A stretch of DNA of 64,000 nucleotides. Source: Armillaria gallica (taxonomy: Eukaryota; Basidiomycota; Agaricomycetes; Agaricales; Physalacriaceae). Location of the stretch: the NCBI GenBank assembly GCA_037576215.1, contig JBANDB010000005.1, forward strand, positions 4,960,001-5,024,000, given 5' to 3'. Position 1 is the first letter of the stretch. The number at the start of each line of letters is the position of its first letter. Made by a program: the position numbers and the translations under genes. This document shows positions 12,942 to 25,568 of this stretch, piece by piece. The notes below the pieces were generated by a model. It worked only from the letters and a program-made list of their open reading frames with translations. It did no database searches and was not told where the DNA came from.

Positions 12942-14357
12942 TGATGTGAATACCACGAGTCCGTATGCGAAAACGTGCTGCGAGACTAGAAAACGTCGCT
13001 CGACGTTAATTGGAGTGGGGTGAACGATGGAGAATAGACTAAACAGTCTGCAATAGTCTATGGGTGAGCTAGGCGATGAGAAAACAGCGTGGGGGACTGC
13101 GAGTGGTGAAATAAACGTGGAACGAGGTGCTGAGGGTGTACTGGCGAGAGAAAAATGTGGAACTACGAAAACTGGTGGCGATACTGGTCCTATATGATGT
13201 GATGGTGCTGAGTCGATGTCGAAACTTGTCTGGTACTGAAACGATCCTATCCTATGTCAAACTAACCTTCAAGTCCACTCAGGGGACTGATACTATACAA
13301 AAACTGGCTGAAACTGATCCTAAGTCTGCTCTGAGACTACCCAAGTGGGCGACGATAACGATGGCGAAAGAGAAACGGTAAAAACTCCAATGGTGTGAAA
13401 GTGAAACGATGACGGCCTATAAAAGATAACGGGGACAAGGTATGGTGCAGCGATCATGTATTGGCACAGTATGAACGTGCACCAATAGTGTTAAGAGCGA
13501 AGAGCACGTAGCGAAGGACTCTTCACAGTTAAAAACTGTGAGATAACTCTGGTGAGCTCAAGAGTCGACATGTGATCAAGAATATGCTGATGCAAACGGT
13601 ATATTGTCGTAGAACGGTGAATAGACGTGGTTTACTGGCAATAGACTAGAGTGTGACGATAATTGACGTAGTCTGGGGTCAACTGGAGATGAACTGCCTT
13701 GAACTACGCTTTCTAGCTAGTTTTTATACTACAAGTACGAATTTATAAATAGAGTAAATACGCGAGACTTAGTAAGGCTGTAAGGCCTTGGCTTTGTAAA
13801 ATTCATAGGTAACATATGGTCCTTGGTCTTCTAAAGTAACAGCAACTCGTCAATGTTGCCGTGTATGGATGTGAACCGTATGGTTTTTGCTGAGCGATGC
13901 TCGGATCGTTAGGTGTTGTTTAGCTGCAGATTACTGACCGATAGTCGTCGTACTGAGGAGTACGCGTGGGGTAACGTTTTCTTGAAGCCTTGGCGAAGTA
14001 ACAGCCTTAGTAAACACGGTCTGTGGTTGCCATAGCTGGGAGGGTACTCGCGTCAATCACGTCATTTTCATTAAGTGATCAATGAGCGCGTCAACTCGGT
14101 GCTTCTGAGTGATGCGTCAATTCCGTATTGGGGTGATTGTCAATCGAAGGTGCCTTGCTGTGATGAAATACGGCAATTATGATGCATGGCAAGATGGGAT
14201 GGATAACAAAGCGCATAAGGAGTGGTTGCTGTAGGATGAAAGTGGTATCAGTGGGTGTGCAATCATTGGTTTGCTGAAAGGCCATTGAAGGGACAGTAGT
14301 GTTAATTAGCAGGCAAAATCCGCGAATTCTGAGCGTACAGAGCCTGGAGGCTCATCA
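12942..14357 (-). repeat. 5' LTR of the gypsy element
   Basis: Read on the minus strand, 14357 begins TGATGAGCCTCCAGGCTCTG, homologous to the nested solo LTR. A TATAAA lies at 13728-13723. The inner edge is uncertain: TGATGTG on the plus strand at 12942 (about 1.4 kb LTR) fits the TATA-to-end distance of the solo LTR best; 13195 is an alternative. 12,584-12,941 is leader and holds no convincing gene. Confidence 0.6.
13723..13728 (-). promoter_or_regulatory. TATA box of the gypsy 5' LTR
   Basis: TATAAA on the minus strand within GTAGTATAAAA, the counterpart of the motif at 10293 in the nested LTR; the likely promoter for the gag-pol transcript. Confidence 0.45.
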
Positions 14358-15689
14358 ACGGAGGATCTGAAATCAGATGCCATATGCAAGCCTGGCATGG
14401 GAACAAGCTTTTAGCAATGGGGACGACAACAATAACGACGAGAGGGCTGGGGAGGGACTAAAAACATTTAAGGGATATGGAGGAAGGTAGAGCTTGGTCG
14501 CAGTGGAAGGAGAACGTGCTGGGGAGTGTGCAGGAGGGTCGAGCAGTGTGAGCAGGAGGGTGGGAGCAAGATCGGGCCCCCGACATCCAACAAAGGCAGC
14601 GATGACAATGTCCTTCTGGGCATTGATTCTACTCCCAATTACACAACAGAAGATGCCAAGATGACAGCAACACGAGCACTGATGGCCCCACTGCTGCCAC
14701 CACTGCCAGATACCAACATCGGTCCCTACTGCCCACCCCAGGTCTGAAATACCCTCCATCTCCATGCATCCCCCATTTTCGATATGGGAGATCATGGCTA
14801 TCAAGTCTGTCTTTATCCCTGGCATCGTCATCACCGATGATGATGATACCCAACCCCTATCCCCACTGCATCCTACACCCTCCATTGACCGTACAACCAC
14901 CATCGTACCCTCATCCCCATTTTTGATACTGGGGAATATGATGGTGGGTGCCATTTCCCCTCATGAGCTCCCTGTGATGCTCTATGGCATCACTGATCCC
15001 TACCTCACCCTCTCCCTCATCTCTAGCCCATGCCACAGCCACCAATGTAGGGCCTGGGCTATATCATTATATGACATAGAGTAGCACAGTGCTACCTACC
15101 ACATGCATGCCCAATGCTGCCAACGATGCATGCTACTGTCGATGACATCCTGTCTCAATACCCACCAGGTGAGCTTGTTGATTGCTTCAGATATGATATA
15201 CGACTGATTTAACAATATATAAATAGAGGTGGCCTCTTCGAAATGGCACGTGCCTACTTGTATGAGTTCAGCCCGGCAAGCAAGGCTGAATTGAGGTGGA
15301 CTTCCGGCAACCATCTCAAGATGCCAAAGATGCTCAAAGACCCCCAAGGGGTCCATTCCACATCCATCCCTTCCTCTACATTGAGACATCCTCCCTCCAC
15401 AGCCACAGCCAGCCATCCCTTCCTCTGCAGCCACAGACACTCCATCTATCCATCTGCCATCTCTTTTGCCATCCCATATTTGTCCATTTATCTCCACATC
15501 CCCTTCTAGCTATTGACGTTGATTTGCATGCTTCAAAAGTGTGGCTTGTGATTTCATGTCTGGGTCCAACTTTCTAGACAGAAATGAGCATTGGTAAGGC
15601 CGGTGATGGGCATTAGTTTGGGTGCAGAAGATCTTGTGCATGCATGTGTGGTTAAAGGATCATGAACGTCTTAGTCCTGATCATAGCAT
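14358..15689. other. No recognisable gene
   Basis: Pyrimidine-biased, CCA/TCC-rich sequence with overlapping open frames on both strands but no family signature, splice logic or repeat boundary that I can support. A TATA-like ATATATAAATAG near 15,217 is the only promoter-like feature. It may be an old transposon remnant. Confidence 0.3.
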
Positions 15690-17190
15690 GTACCTTGGGC
15701 CTGACATTGGTCTGGCCGTTTCGAGCTCACAACCAACTACTTGTAGACTACTTTTTAATCCTCTTTAGCATTAATAGATTTTATCTTATCTTTCAAAAAG
15801 TCGAAACATCTGTTCGGTTATTAGCTCTTCATCCATGCTAGCCTTTGGTGAGTCAAACATTTCTTGGTCCATGGTGCTGTTTCTAACAATGGTGTTCTGG
15901 CATGACAGAGTATGTGCTTTGTATTTCTTGTTGCATTCATATTGACTGGTTCTTGCATCAGTCTTCTTCTTTCTATCTCGCTACTGTATCTTATTGACCT
16001 TCATCGGACTGTGAGTCTTTTGGTGTGAAACCAAGGCAGAGGATTCTCACCAACTTCCACAGCATTATCTACCTGTCCATCACAACCTGGGTAAAGGTGT
16101 TTACTTTCCCCTTCTATAATCCAACTAATGCAAGCAACGACTCTTCAGATCAGTTATAATGCGAGCGATCTTACCCAGTGCTTTTGATTCTACCATGATT
16201 AATAATCTCCTTCTTAGGCCTTGTATACTCAATGGGGTATGCATATCCCTAAGCTATCGCATGAAGGTCTCGTGAGATTGATGCTTTGATAGTGGCCTGG
16301 CAATATGACCATCTTGTGTGTTTCAATGTCCCTCATGCTCTGCACGTAAGTGCCATCCTAGAGATGAATGGTCAACCTTAACAGAACCGCAGAATGTCTT
16401 TATGGGAGTGCCATAAGATTGTTATCACTCCACTATTGCTTCTCTGTGCTGCACATTGGGGACTTCTATATCGCACAATGTTCATCGTTCATGTGGCCTG
16501 GGAGCCCAGAGGACACCACCGGTGCCTGTGTTGTAGTGCAGACCAGTCCTGGAATACTCAATGTAACCTTCTTTTTCAATGAGAGCTAGTCCTCCTGTAG
16601 CATCATGCATCGCTGACAATGAACTTAGCCATGGGTTTCGATTTTGTCATTCTCTGTTTTACAGCCATTGCTCTGATCTCCAAGTATACCATGCGCACTG
16701 ACCTGTGGAAGTTACTCTTTAACAATGGTCTTGTTTACTTCTTGGTGACATTTTTCTGCAGTTGTATTCCTTCAGTATGTACTTTGTAGACTAAATCAAA
16801 TTTCAAGTTAACAGTGTTTTAAGTGTTGAACATTCTCAACCTGAACAGTAGGTTTCTAGTCTTTCGATTGGAACCTTGATGCTGATTTTCCTGCCCGTAG
16901 CACCTATGAATGTGTAAGATTCTTTTGCACTTGTATAATAACCCAATTCTAAGGAGGATCGGTTTATCTTAGAATTGTGACAGTGAGTAAATTCAATTGA
17001 CCAGCGCCTCTATTCTAGACATATGTCCAAGGTACCAGCCGCTTTAGCATCATACATACAATCACTCATTTCTTTCCAAACTGAATCTGACTGCCAATGT
17101 ACTTCAGGTCCATTACTTCTGGCCAGGCTGCAATGCGTCTACTAGATGTTATGACTCACATGATGTGTAAGTCCACTAGTAAATGCCAGG
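15690..17190 (+). pseudogene. Degraded DUF6533-like multi-pass membrane protein
   Basis: Exon pieces in order resemble the large Agaricomycete family of DUF6533-type integral membrane proteins. Seen are DRVCALYF (family RVYALY, about 15,910), VQTSPGILNVTFFF (about 16,535), FDFVILCFTAIALISK (about 16,640), LWKLLFNNGLVYFLVTF (about 16,705), LNLNTPMNV across a GTAGGT...CGTAG intron (16,846-16,916), VPAALAS (about 17,030) and SGQAAMRLLD (about 17,110). Introns with GT-AG ends are still visible. No start codon or continuous frame links the pieces and stops occur between them, so it is scored as a relic. Such proteins have about seven TM helices and unknown function. Family recognition is from remembered motif order only. 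Confidence 0.5.
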
Positions 17191-18712
17191 CATGTCCAGT
17201 GGCAATACTCCGCCTTGTATACATCATCACCTTAGATGAAAAATAAAAGTGTCAACTTGATACAGATGAATCGCACAAAGCTTACCATAGAGAAATGAGA
17301 TGATGCACATCCGATTTTGAGGGCCATGAAGTCTGAGGAAAGGCCTACAGAGAATACTGATGAAGTTCTAAAAGCAGGAGGTCATTGACAGCTGCAAACA
17401 AATCACCTTGATGATGATCAACAAGACGGTGGCGAGGATGGTGGTGGAGGCGGATGTACCCTGATGCGAGGCCATGGTGGTATCTGGGGGAGAAATGCTG
17501 GGGAAGGAGAGCATGGAAGATGTTATGGCCATGTGAAAGCCATTGGTGAACTTGTGATTATAGTGCTTATAATCATGATTTAGCATGATGTCCTTTCTGT
17601 GCCCCCACTTCGGACTCATACCTGCCATGTTCGCAACAGCCCACTTCAGCTAAGTTCTTGCTGTAACTTGGGGTAATTCAGTTGTAAATATCACTCATTT
17701 GTAAATGTACAATCTAACTTTAAATATGCACCTACTATCGATCACCCAGAAGTGTAAACCGATGTCATGCCCGCAGCATGTCTAGGGGTGTAATTTTGCA
17801 AAATGTCATACCTTACACTTTAGCAATGCAGAGGCATTGCGAGCAGGCTGACAGTGCAAGTGGCATGCGAAGAAGCAAGGTCACCGAGGTAGAGAGCTCT
17901 ATAATAGAAAAAGAAGCAACAGAATTAAAACATAAGGACTTCGTCATTGCACTGTACCTTACAGGCATGCACGGCAACAAGGCCGAAGGGTGGGCTAGAT
18001 TGCCAAACCACCTGTTTGCAATAGAGGACTCAGCTGGAGTGGGATGCGCTTGTATGCAGGCCGAGGCTAATTTAGATAACGACATGTCTGTAATCTATGA
18101 TGCATGGTCCCTGGAGATCCGGAAAAACAATATCACGTGCAGGGTAATCAAGAGAACCCTGGGCATGGCCTAGAAACAGGCTTCAGCCAATGGAAAAAGT
18201 GAGCAGACTGGAAAGCCGAGGCATCTCTTGGTTACCGAGTCTAGAACATGAGGCTGTCACCTTTGGAGCAGACCCGAAAGCTGAATACAAAGTGTGATTG
18301 GTGATCAAGGATTAAGCAGCTATTGAGTGCATGCTCACGAGCTACTCTGCTGCTAGGGTGAGCAACATCGACATCGCTTAGCTCTTTGAGGATACTAAAA
18401 GAGGAACAAGTGGCATGCTGCCTAGAGCACTGGGCCAACTTGGATGAGGAATACCCAGCCAAAAAAGAAGTAAATTACTAAAAATCCATTTGTAACAATC
18501 AATCTCCTGTAGTATAAGTAGAGTAGATTTTCATGTATTAAAAGCAAGCTACCTACCCCCCACATAATGTAATAAAGTTTCAGTTTGGATCTGGACTTGT
18601 TGCACCGCATAAGAGTTAGTGACTTCGAGCCTTGGCTACAATGCAAGTTTAGTGAGCTCACAGAGAAATTGAATAAGAGAGAAATTTTGGATACAAACTT
18701 CAGTTTACTTGA
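17191..18712. other. No recognisable gene
   Basis: AT-rich to mixed sequence. A 131-codon plus-strand open frame at 17778-18173 shows no domain and has no supporting context, and several shorter frames look random. Nothing else could be supported. Confidence 0.3.
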
Positions 18713-20612
18713 GACAAGCCTATGCCCCGTGTCTTCGTCACGATTGCCAGACCCTCGTACCTCGGGTCTTGGCAACCTGACTGCGACATGGGACTTTGGC
18801 TTGTTGGGGCCTGCCCCAAACCTGGCTTTTTACTAAGATATGTTATTGAATCTCTGTTATCTATTTGGAACCATTGCAATGGAGAACAATGGTTTTTATA
18901 AGTGCCATAAAGCTTTGTGCTGTTACTTCTGTAGTAAGCCATGTAATGGACAGGTAGGAACTCCCATGATTTGGGTGATCATTGTTAATAGCTGTCACTA
19001 CACAGGATTGACATAGGAGGGCAGGAGAGATATGTATTCTGGTTCTTATGTCCCTTACTTGGATATCTGACATAGTGGGCTACCATGGTCACCATTGGAG
19101 CTCTGATGATTTCTATAAGACTTACATCCATTGACATTCAATGCTCATTGCTCAATGTTCATTGCTTGTTGCTTGATACTTGCTTTGTTGCTATAGTGTG
19201 CATAAGTAGTCTAAGTTGAAGCTCAGTTAGTATCACAATGGCTGTTTATGACATGGTAACTGGGTAAGCCTGTGATAGCTGAATTGTTGAAGTCCAATCC
19301 CTTTTAGGGATGCCCACCATACTGTATACAGTTATGGCTGTAAACCATATGGCAAAAGGGTCTTGACAGTATGGTATGGGTTTGGCCCATATACTGTACC
19401 GTACTGATCCTGTATACCATATATGGGTGGTATTTAGGAGTATAGTGTCCTATCTTGGGTGAGGTTTGTGGTTAAAACATTATATTTCATTAATTGCACT
19501 CACTACACATGCAAAGAATAGGCATACAACCCAATTTGACCTACCCAATGCTTGTACAAATACAGCTGTAAAAATCCAATTCCAGAGCACTGATGGTACA
19601 GGTACAGGTCCATATCCACTGTATGTATGGGTATGGTGGGCACCCCTAATCCCTCTGGAGCACCTTGCACACTGTCCTCTCATCTTTATGCTTGTCATTG
19701 CAATGATTCACTTCTTTGACATTATGACTGTTAGTTCATTTTCATGTTTTAGTCAGTGCTTACATTCCCTTGCAATTCCCTTGCCTGCTCAGACTTTAGA
19801 GGACTGTTCAATTTTGACTATAGCTTCATGGAGTGTTACATGTTATGCTTTATAGGCAAATTGTCATAGCTTCATTCACTGAAATATGATGGGAAGTTAT
19901 CATATATAGTGTCTCTGGCATCAGCCAGCTGCCAAAAATTCCCAAATTGGGCCAATACTGCCTCTCAGAAGAGCTTGCTACATGTTAATGAATTACTGGG
20001 AGCTTCACTTCACAGGGTTCTGTTATGTGTTACATGAATTAACAGTCAAAATTGAACAGTAGTATATATACCTCATATTTTGTACCTGTCACCTCAGCTT
20101 GTTGCTCTACATGGACAAAGAAAGGCTGAGCATAGCTCATATTCTTACATGAATAGTCTCCTTGCCATTTCTACCTGCTGGGGGAAGGCTTGTAATAAGC
20201 AAATTATGACATAGTCAGTACATGTATAACAATAGTATATGCATCACCTGTCCTTGAATGGTCTCCTGGCCCCTAATTCTACCTGCTAAATTTTCATTTG
20301 ATGTTTGTTGTTCACTCATTGCTCAATGCTTGTTGTTTAATACTTGCTTTGGAGCTTACAGTGTCCTGTTGACTCCTGTCAGCATGCATAGTTGGTCAAT
20401 AATCTATTTTCAGTGAGTACTGGATGCCAGCCATGCCAATGATGTGCCATGGGGGGATTGCAAAGGCAGCACCGCAGCAAAATTGAAGCTCATCGCCATA
20501 GAGAAGCGGCAGTGACGGCAGTACAATGAAATTGAAACTCAGCCGGAATAAGCCATGGTCTGGCAATGGCCGGAAAATTCAAAGTCAGCTTATTATGTCA
20601 GCATCCTGTCTT
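18713..20612 (+). repeat. Tandem unit copy A (~1.5 kb plus inserted hAT element)
   Basis: Starts GACAAGCCTATGCCCCGTG and ends near TCAGCTTATTATGTCAG. It matches copy B (20622-22684) along its length, including the palindromic block around GCCAGACCC...GGGTCTTGGCAACC, the ATGCTCATTGCTCAATG-type repeats and the GGCCGGAAAATTCAAAGTC end. Divergence is moderate with many small indels. No coding frame or terminal TG...CA was found, so the family is unassigned. Confidence 0.7.
19315..19648. mobile_element. Non-autonomous hAT-type element 1
   Basis: 334 bp with terminal inverted repeats TAGGGATGCCCACCATAC and GTATGGTGGGCACCCCTA (one mismatch), flanked by 8-bp direct repeats ATCCCTTT and ATCCCTCT (7 of 8). 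Copy B of the tandem unit lacks it at this site, which gives the empty allele. The TAGGGATG ends and 8-bp duplication are hAT hallmarks. No transposase inside. Confidence 0.75.
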
Positions 20613-21093
20613 AATATATAGACAAGCCTATGCCCTGTGTCTTCATCACGATTGCCAGACCCGAGGTACGAGGGTCTTGGCAACCTGACTACGACACGGG
20701 ACTTTGGCTTGTTGGGGCCCGCCCCAAACCCGGCTTATTACTATGATATCTTGTTGAATCTCTGTTATTTCTTTGGAGCAACTGCAACAGAACCAAATGC
20801 TTTTCATGAGTGTCATAAAGCTTTATTCTGTTACTTCTATAAGCCATATAATGGATGGGTAGTAGAGACTCCTATGATTTAGGTGATCATTGTTAATAGC
20901 TGTCACTACTGGCAGAAGAGAGGGAGAGCTACATATTCTGGTTCTTATATCCCTGACTCAGATATCTGACATGGTAAGCTGCCATGGTCATCATTTGAAC
21001 TCTGATAATTTTTAAAAGACTTACATCTATTGATATTCATTGCTCATTGTTAACTTGTTGCTCAATCATTGCTCATTGCTTGATACTTGCTTT

Positions 21094-21412
21094 TAGGGAT
21101 CTGCACCATACCCATATTTATGGAATTATGGGACAGTTCATACAGATACTATATACAATTTTAGGATCCAGAAAAAAATAGATCCTGTATGGGTTCGCTC
21201 AATATAGGTAATTTTGTCTATAAATACTGTGATTTGACAGATACTAACCTTATTTGTGTATCTAAAACAAATTTAATCCAAGAAAATCTTGGAGTCACTC
21301 AGCATCGCCAGAAATACAGTTGATGGGTATAGTTGCGACCTGTACCATTGGCAGTTTCAGCCCATACAGTGATGGTACAGGTCAACCTGTATATCGAATG
21401 GTCATATCCCTA
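21094..21412. mobile_element. Non-autonomous hAT-type element 2
   Basis: 319 bp beginning TAGGGATCTGCACCATACC and ending CATATCCCTA, flanked by CTTGCTTT (21086-21093) and CTCACTTT (21413-21420), a diverged 8-bp duplication (6 of 8). The uninterrupted site is seen in copy A at about 19,185 (ATACTTGCTTTGTTGC). Contains no transposase. Confidence 0.65.
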
Positions 21413-21735
21413 CTCACTTTGTTGCTATAGCATAGATAAGTAGTCTCAGTTGAAGCTCAGTTAGGAGTCAGTCACACCAATGATGTGCTGTTGGGAGAGT
21501 AAAGGCTTGGTAGAGGCAGCAAAATTGAAACTTACCTGGCTTGCACTGTGGTATGGCAATGGCTATTTATGAAATGGTAACTGGATAAGCATGTCATAGC
21601 TGAATTGTTAAATTCAAAACCCTCTGGAGCACCTCACATGCTGGCATCCCATCTTCTTGCTTGTCATTTCAATGATCCCCTTTTTGGATATTATGACTAT
21701 TAGTTCATTTTCATGTTTTAGTCATTACTTATGTT

Positions 21736-22064
21736 TAGGGATGTGCATCATACCATTACAGATATGACTGTAGACTGTATAAAAATTATTGGTCATGGTA
21801 CAGTTGATATTATATCTATACTGTGTCCATATCATTGTCTGTATATGAATATCTGGTGCCAAAGGGTGAGTATTATGCACTTCTTTTAGGTCATAGGTAC
21901 TAACCTTTATGACATAAGATAGTCTTCTGTCCCTCCTTCAATGACCATATTCAAACCATATGAATATGGCCATATTTTAGGTCATTAAAGTTGGCCACAG
22001 TACAGACTCATATCTGTATACACCATACATAACTACCATATTACAGGTATGGTTCACATCCCTA
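21736..22064. mobile_element. Non-autonomous hAT-type element 3
   Basis: 329 bp with inverted ends TAGGGATGTGCATCATACC and GGTATGGTTCACATCCCTA (16 of 19 paired), flanked by a perfect 8-bp duplication CTTATGTT (21728-21735, 22065-22072). Copy A has the empty site near 19,758. Same family as elements 1 and 2; the perfect duplication suggests it is the youngest of the three. Confidence 0.8.
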
Positions 22065-22684
22065 CTTATGTTCCCTTGCTTCCTCAGACTTTAAGTAGTA
22101 TGTATACCTCATATTTTGTACTCATCACCTCAGCTTGTTGCTCTACATGGACAGAGAAAGGCTGAGTTGAGCTGTTCTGTATTTCTTGTATTTATTGCCT
22201 TACTTACATCTCATAGCATAGCATAGCACATATTCTTGCATAAATGGTCACCTTGCTATTTCTAACTGCTGGGGAAAGGCTTGAGCCTTGTCAAAGCCTT
22301 ATAATAAACAAATTATGGTATAGTCACTACATGTATATGTTTTACCTGTCCTTGGATAGTCTCCTGACTTCTAATCCTACCTGCTAATTTGACATTTGAT
22401 GTTTGATGTTGCACAATGCTTGTTGAACTTGCTCAATACTCACTTTGCAGCCTACAACATGCATAGTTGGTGAATGGTCTAAGTTCCACAAATATTGAGT
22501 GCCAGCCATGCCAATGATGTGCCATGGGGGGATTGCAGAGGTAGCAACACAGTGAAATTGAAGCATGTTGCCATACAGAGGCAGCAGTGATGGCAGTGCA
22601 ACAGAATTGAAACTCAGCCGGAATTGGCCAGGGTATAGCAATGGCCGGAAAATTCAAAGTCAGCTTATTATGTCATCATCCACC

Positions 22685-25568
22685 TCTCTTCATATAATGA
22701 TGTTGTGATATTCCGGTGATACGGCATGTCTCGGCATGCTTAGTAAGGCAGAATCCGGAGGAAATGGGTAGAAAGAGAATATATTAGGAAGTAAATAGTA
22801 TAAATACAGCGCACAGGCAGGGAAAGCTCCTCGTGAGTTTGTCTACCTAGTGACTAACAGCCTAACAGCTGGAGTGCATGGCATTCAAATCACAATAAAT
22901 GATAAGAAAGAGATCTAGAAGCAGTGACGCTGCACCTGTCTTGAGAGGTTTACTTGGTTACATCTGAGAGAGAGCTCTGTTCCTTTTCTGGTTCAGTGTA
23001 AGAAAGAGAAGTGGTATTGTGCTGGCCTCAGTGTAGGTCTAGAAGTAGTTGCAAGGGAATCAGCTAGATTGAGCTGTTCTAGCAGTTGCATGAAGTGTGA
23101 CAGGTGTGCGCAGTTGGACCTTGTGGCATCATTGTTAGGGCGAGCGCACTGTGTGTGAAGACTTGTGGGGATGGTTTTGAGAGTAATTAAGACTTGAGTG
23201 GGGGTGCTGAGGGCCTCCATCGTGATGAGTTTGGAAGTCAGGTTTAGCCACTAAGAGAAAGGCAGTGTCACATGCAGATTAGATCTTGCAGCGGGTCGTA
23301 CTTAGCGAGCTCACTGATCAGACTTGGTTGTCTTGCAGATCTGTGTATCCATGAGTTTTGTCTGTTGAAATATCTTTTGCCTCGAGGGTTGCGTGGTTCA
23401 CCATGCTCTCTTGTAAAAAGCTCCAAAGAGATAGAGAATTCAAGGCTAGCTTGATAATACTATGTTGTTGCGCATATTGTTCTAGTGAGCTTGCTGAGAG
23501 AAATTGAGATATCATCAGCATGCAAGTAGAATTAAAATCCTTGCTCCCCTCCACACTTAAGGAGATTGTGTGTGTGTGTGTGTTTTGTGGGATTGGGTTA
23601 GGTTTTGTGTGTGTTCATGCTAGGCCATGCTCAGTTTCACGGTGCCCATCACCAGCCTCATCACCGAACAGAAGTGTAAATGGCCGAATTGTTACTCATC
23701 TCATGACTGTGATTATCTACTGCTGCTTTTGAAAAATTTACTGTACATACCACTGTATGATAACTCAAGGTCAGTCAATTTAGAATGGCAAAATATAGAT
23801 TGACAAAAAATAAGAAATTTCTACAATGATATAAATCAAAGAAATTTTGAGTTACATTACTCATTCAGACCATCTGCCTCCTCAACAGTAAGACAAGAGG
23901 AGGTGGGAGCTGGTATGCATGTACATCTATCTCATCTCATGCTCAGAAAAATAAAACAAAGTGAAGTTCTGGCATGCAATAATTTCAAGATGCAGAGAAA
24001 GAGGGATGTGTTAATGAGTGTGACAACTGGTGACAATGCTCTCTGCTTACAAGCTGGCCCAGGCAACGAATTTGGTGCGTGTCACAGTGCTGTCACATTT
24101 GCACTTCCCTGCCATTTTAACTCACCCTCTGGTATCGCTCCAAACACTACAAAAAAATCTAATTATCAGGGATGTCAAAGATGATTAGACAAATATATGT
24201 TGTGCAAATTTTCAGGCAGAACAACAAAGAACTTAACAAAATACTATGGGTTAACATTTTCATTTACACTTCTAGGTGATCAATAGTAATAGTACTGAAT
24301 TATTCTGTCCAACTACCTGTCACATGACAGGTAAGTTACCTCAACAAAAACCCTTCCAGCGAAGGAGTGTAAGTTACCAGGAATAAACCTACACCACCAA
24401 ACTGGTGTGAGGTCAGATTAATGCAGTATAGCTTTCAGCAGAATGACGATAGTCAGTAGTGTTGCTTATGAGTGTATTTAACGTGAAATTGATGTGCACA
24501 TGTGAGCATAGCTTGGCCACCGATCTTGCTGAATTTAAGCTTCCAACCTGTGCCATTAGTTTAACATCCAAATTTTTGACTTAACAGTCTTTCAAGGGTC
24601 TGACTCTTGGTTGTACTGACTCTGTCATAAACAGAAAATCACATGATCAAATCGTCACAATAAAGGACGATGGCAGAACAACAAACACAACCACTATGTC
24701 TTGTTCTCTTCCTCCATTTTTAAGTGCTCTCAGCCACTGGCCCATTGCCTCTACTGCAGCATCAAGTTACATTCAAGTTCATATCTTACTGTTGTGCATG
24801 TCTATTCCTGTCAGCTGTTCTTTGCATTGATCTTGATTCTTTGAACAGGTGTTGGAGCTGTACATCTTCTGTTGGCTTCAGCTCTCAGACTCCTGGCTAA
24901 GTACATTGGTTTGTACAAGGGCATAAGCTGGTGCTAGATGAACTGTGAGCATTCTTATAGTTCTTATTTCTATTCATCAACAGATTAGCTGATGCTCTTG
25001 TAGCTTCTTGTAGCTCTAAATCGGTAATGACTTGGACAGGCCTGCAGCACACCTGCCACCCAGTAATCATCAAATTTCAAGTTAGGAGCATGATATCCAA
25101 GTTCCAACCAGAAAAGTGGATTCTGATCTGAATGATATGTTGGGAGTGGGTGGAGCAGTGAAAAGGAGGACCACCAGATCAAGGACTCCTTCAAGACTCC
25201 CTGGTATTGAGGTGTGAGGGGGTGGCATTTCTAGTGTAGTTATCTATTGACATCATAGTATAGTCTGATGTATAAGTAGTAAAATATTATGCACCTGTCA
25301 TTTTTGTTGAATCTTCAATCTATCTACCTATCTATTAGATCTTTCTCTTTATGCTCGTAATAAGAGCTTGAGGCTCTCAAAACACTGGTATATAAGAGGA
25401 CAGATAATGACAATATATATGATATTGTATCAGCAGAGATGAGGTTAATTTAACATGAGAGAACCAATATAATGATGTTAGATAATCTGACCTCAAACTG
25501 ACCTCAACTGCCCAAATTCACATCATTTTAATTGGTGTCACATGCCCAGATTCATATTAGCATGTCTT
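22685..25568. other. LTR-like start, TG repeat and otherwise empty sequence
   Basis: At 22,704 a TGTGATATTCCGGTGATACGG motif resembles the first bases of gypsy LTRs and is followed by a TATA box (22,799-22,804), but I could not find a matching CA end or target duplication. A (TG)8 microsatellite lies at 23,567-23,582. From 23,720 to 25,568 I see no gene, repeat boundary or RNA. Confidence 0.35.
25564..25568 (+). other. Target-site duplication of the copia element
   Basis: GTCTT immediately before the left LTR is repeated at 35626-35630 immediately after the right LTR. A perfect 5-bp duplication proves that the two LTRs belong to one insertion. Confidence 0.9.

Larger units (their letters stand above)
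4026..14357 (-). mobile_element. Decayed Ty3/gypsy LTR retrotransposon
   Basis: Minus-strand element with 5' LTR (about 12.94-14.36 kb), leader, and one continuous gag-protease-RT-RNase H-integrase reading frame from about 12,583 to 4,026. The frame is broken only by TGA codons and by one nested solo LTR. No LTR-like sequence matching the 5' LTR start (TGATGAGCC) is visible in 3827-4025 or anywhere in 1-3826, so the 3' LTR is either beyond the left edge (making genes A and B internal) or lost. The 4 bp after the LTR edge (14358-14361, ACGG) are the candidate target duplication, untestable here. Confidence 0.85.
20622..22684 (+). repeat. Tandem unit copy B with two inserted hAT elements
   Basis: Second direct copy of the unit, beginning GACAAGCCTATGCCCTGTG nine bases after the end of copy A and ending TCAGCTTATTATGTCATC. 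It holds two hAT-type insertions absent from copy A, and lacks the one that copy A carries. The abutting head-to-tail arrangement suggests unequal recombination or replication slippage. Confidence 0.7.

Noticed and set aside
14373..15577. Overlapping frames of 90-190 codons on both strands
   Set aside because: Low-complexity CCA/TCC sequence gives long frames in all registers; no domain or splice support.
17778..18173. 131-codon plus-strand frame
   Set aside because: No recognisable domain, no promoter or conservation signal, and an equally long antisense frame covers it.
22704..22900. Solo LTR beginning TGTGATATTCCGG
   Set aside because: A TATA box follows but no CA end or flanking duplication could be found, so it is only noted in the gap entry.
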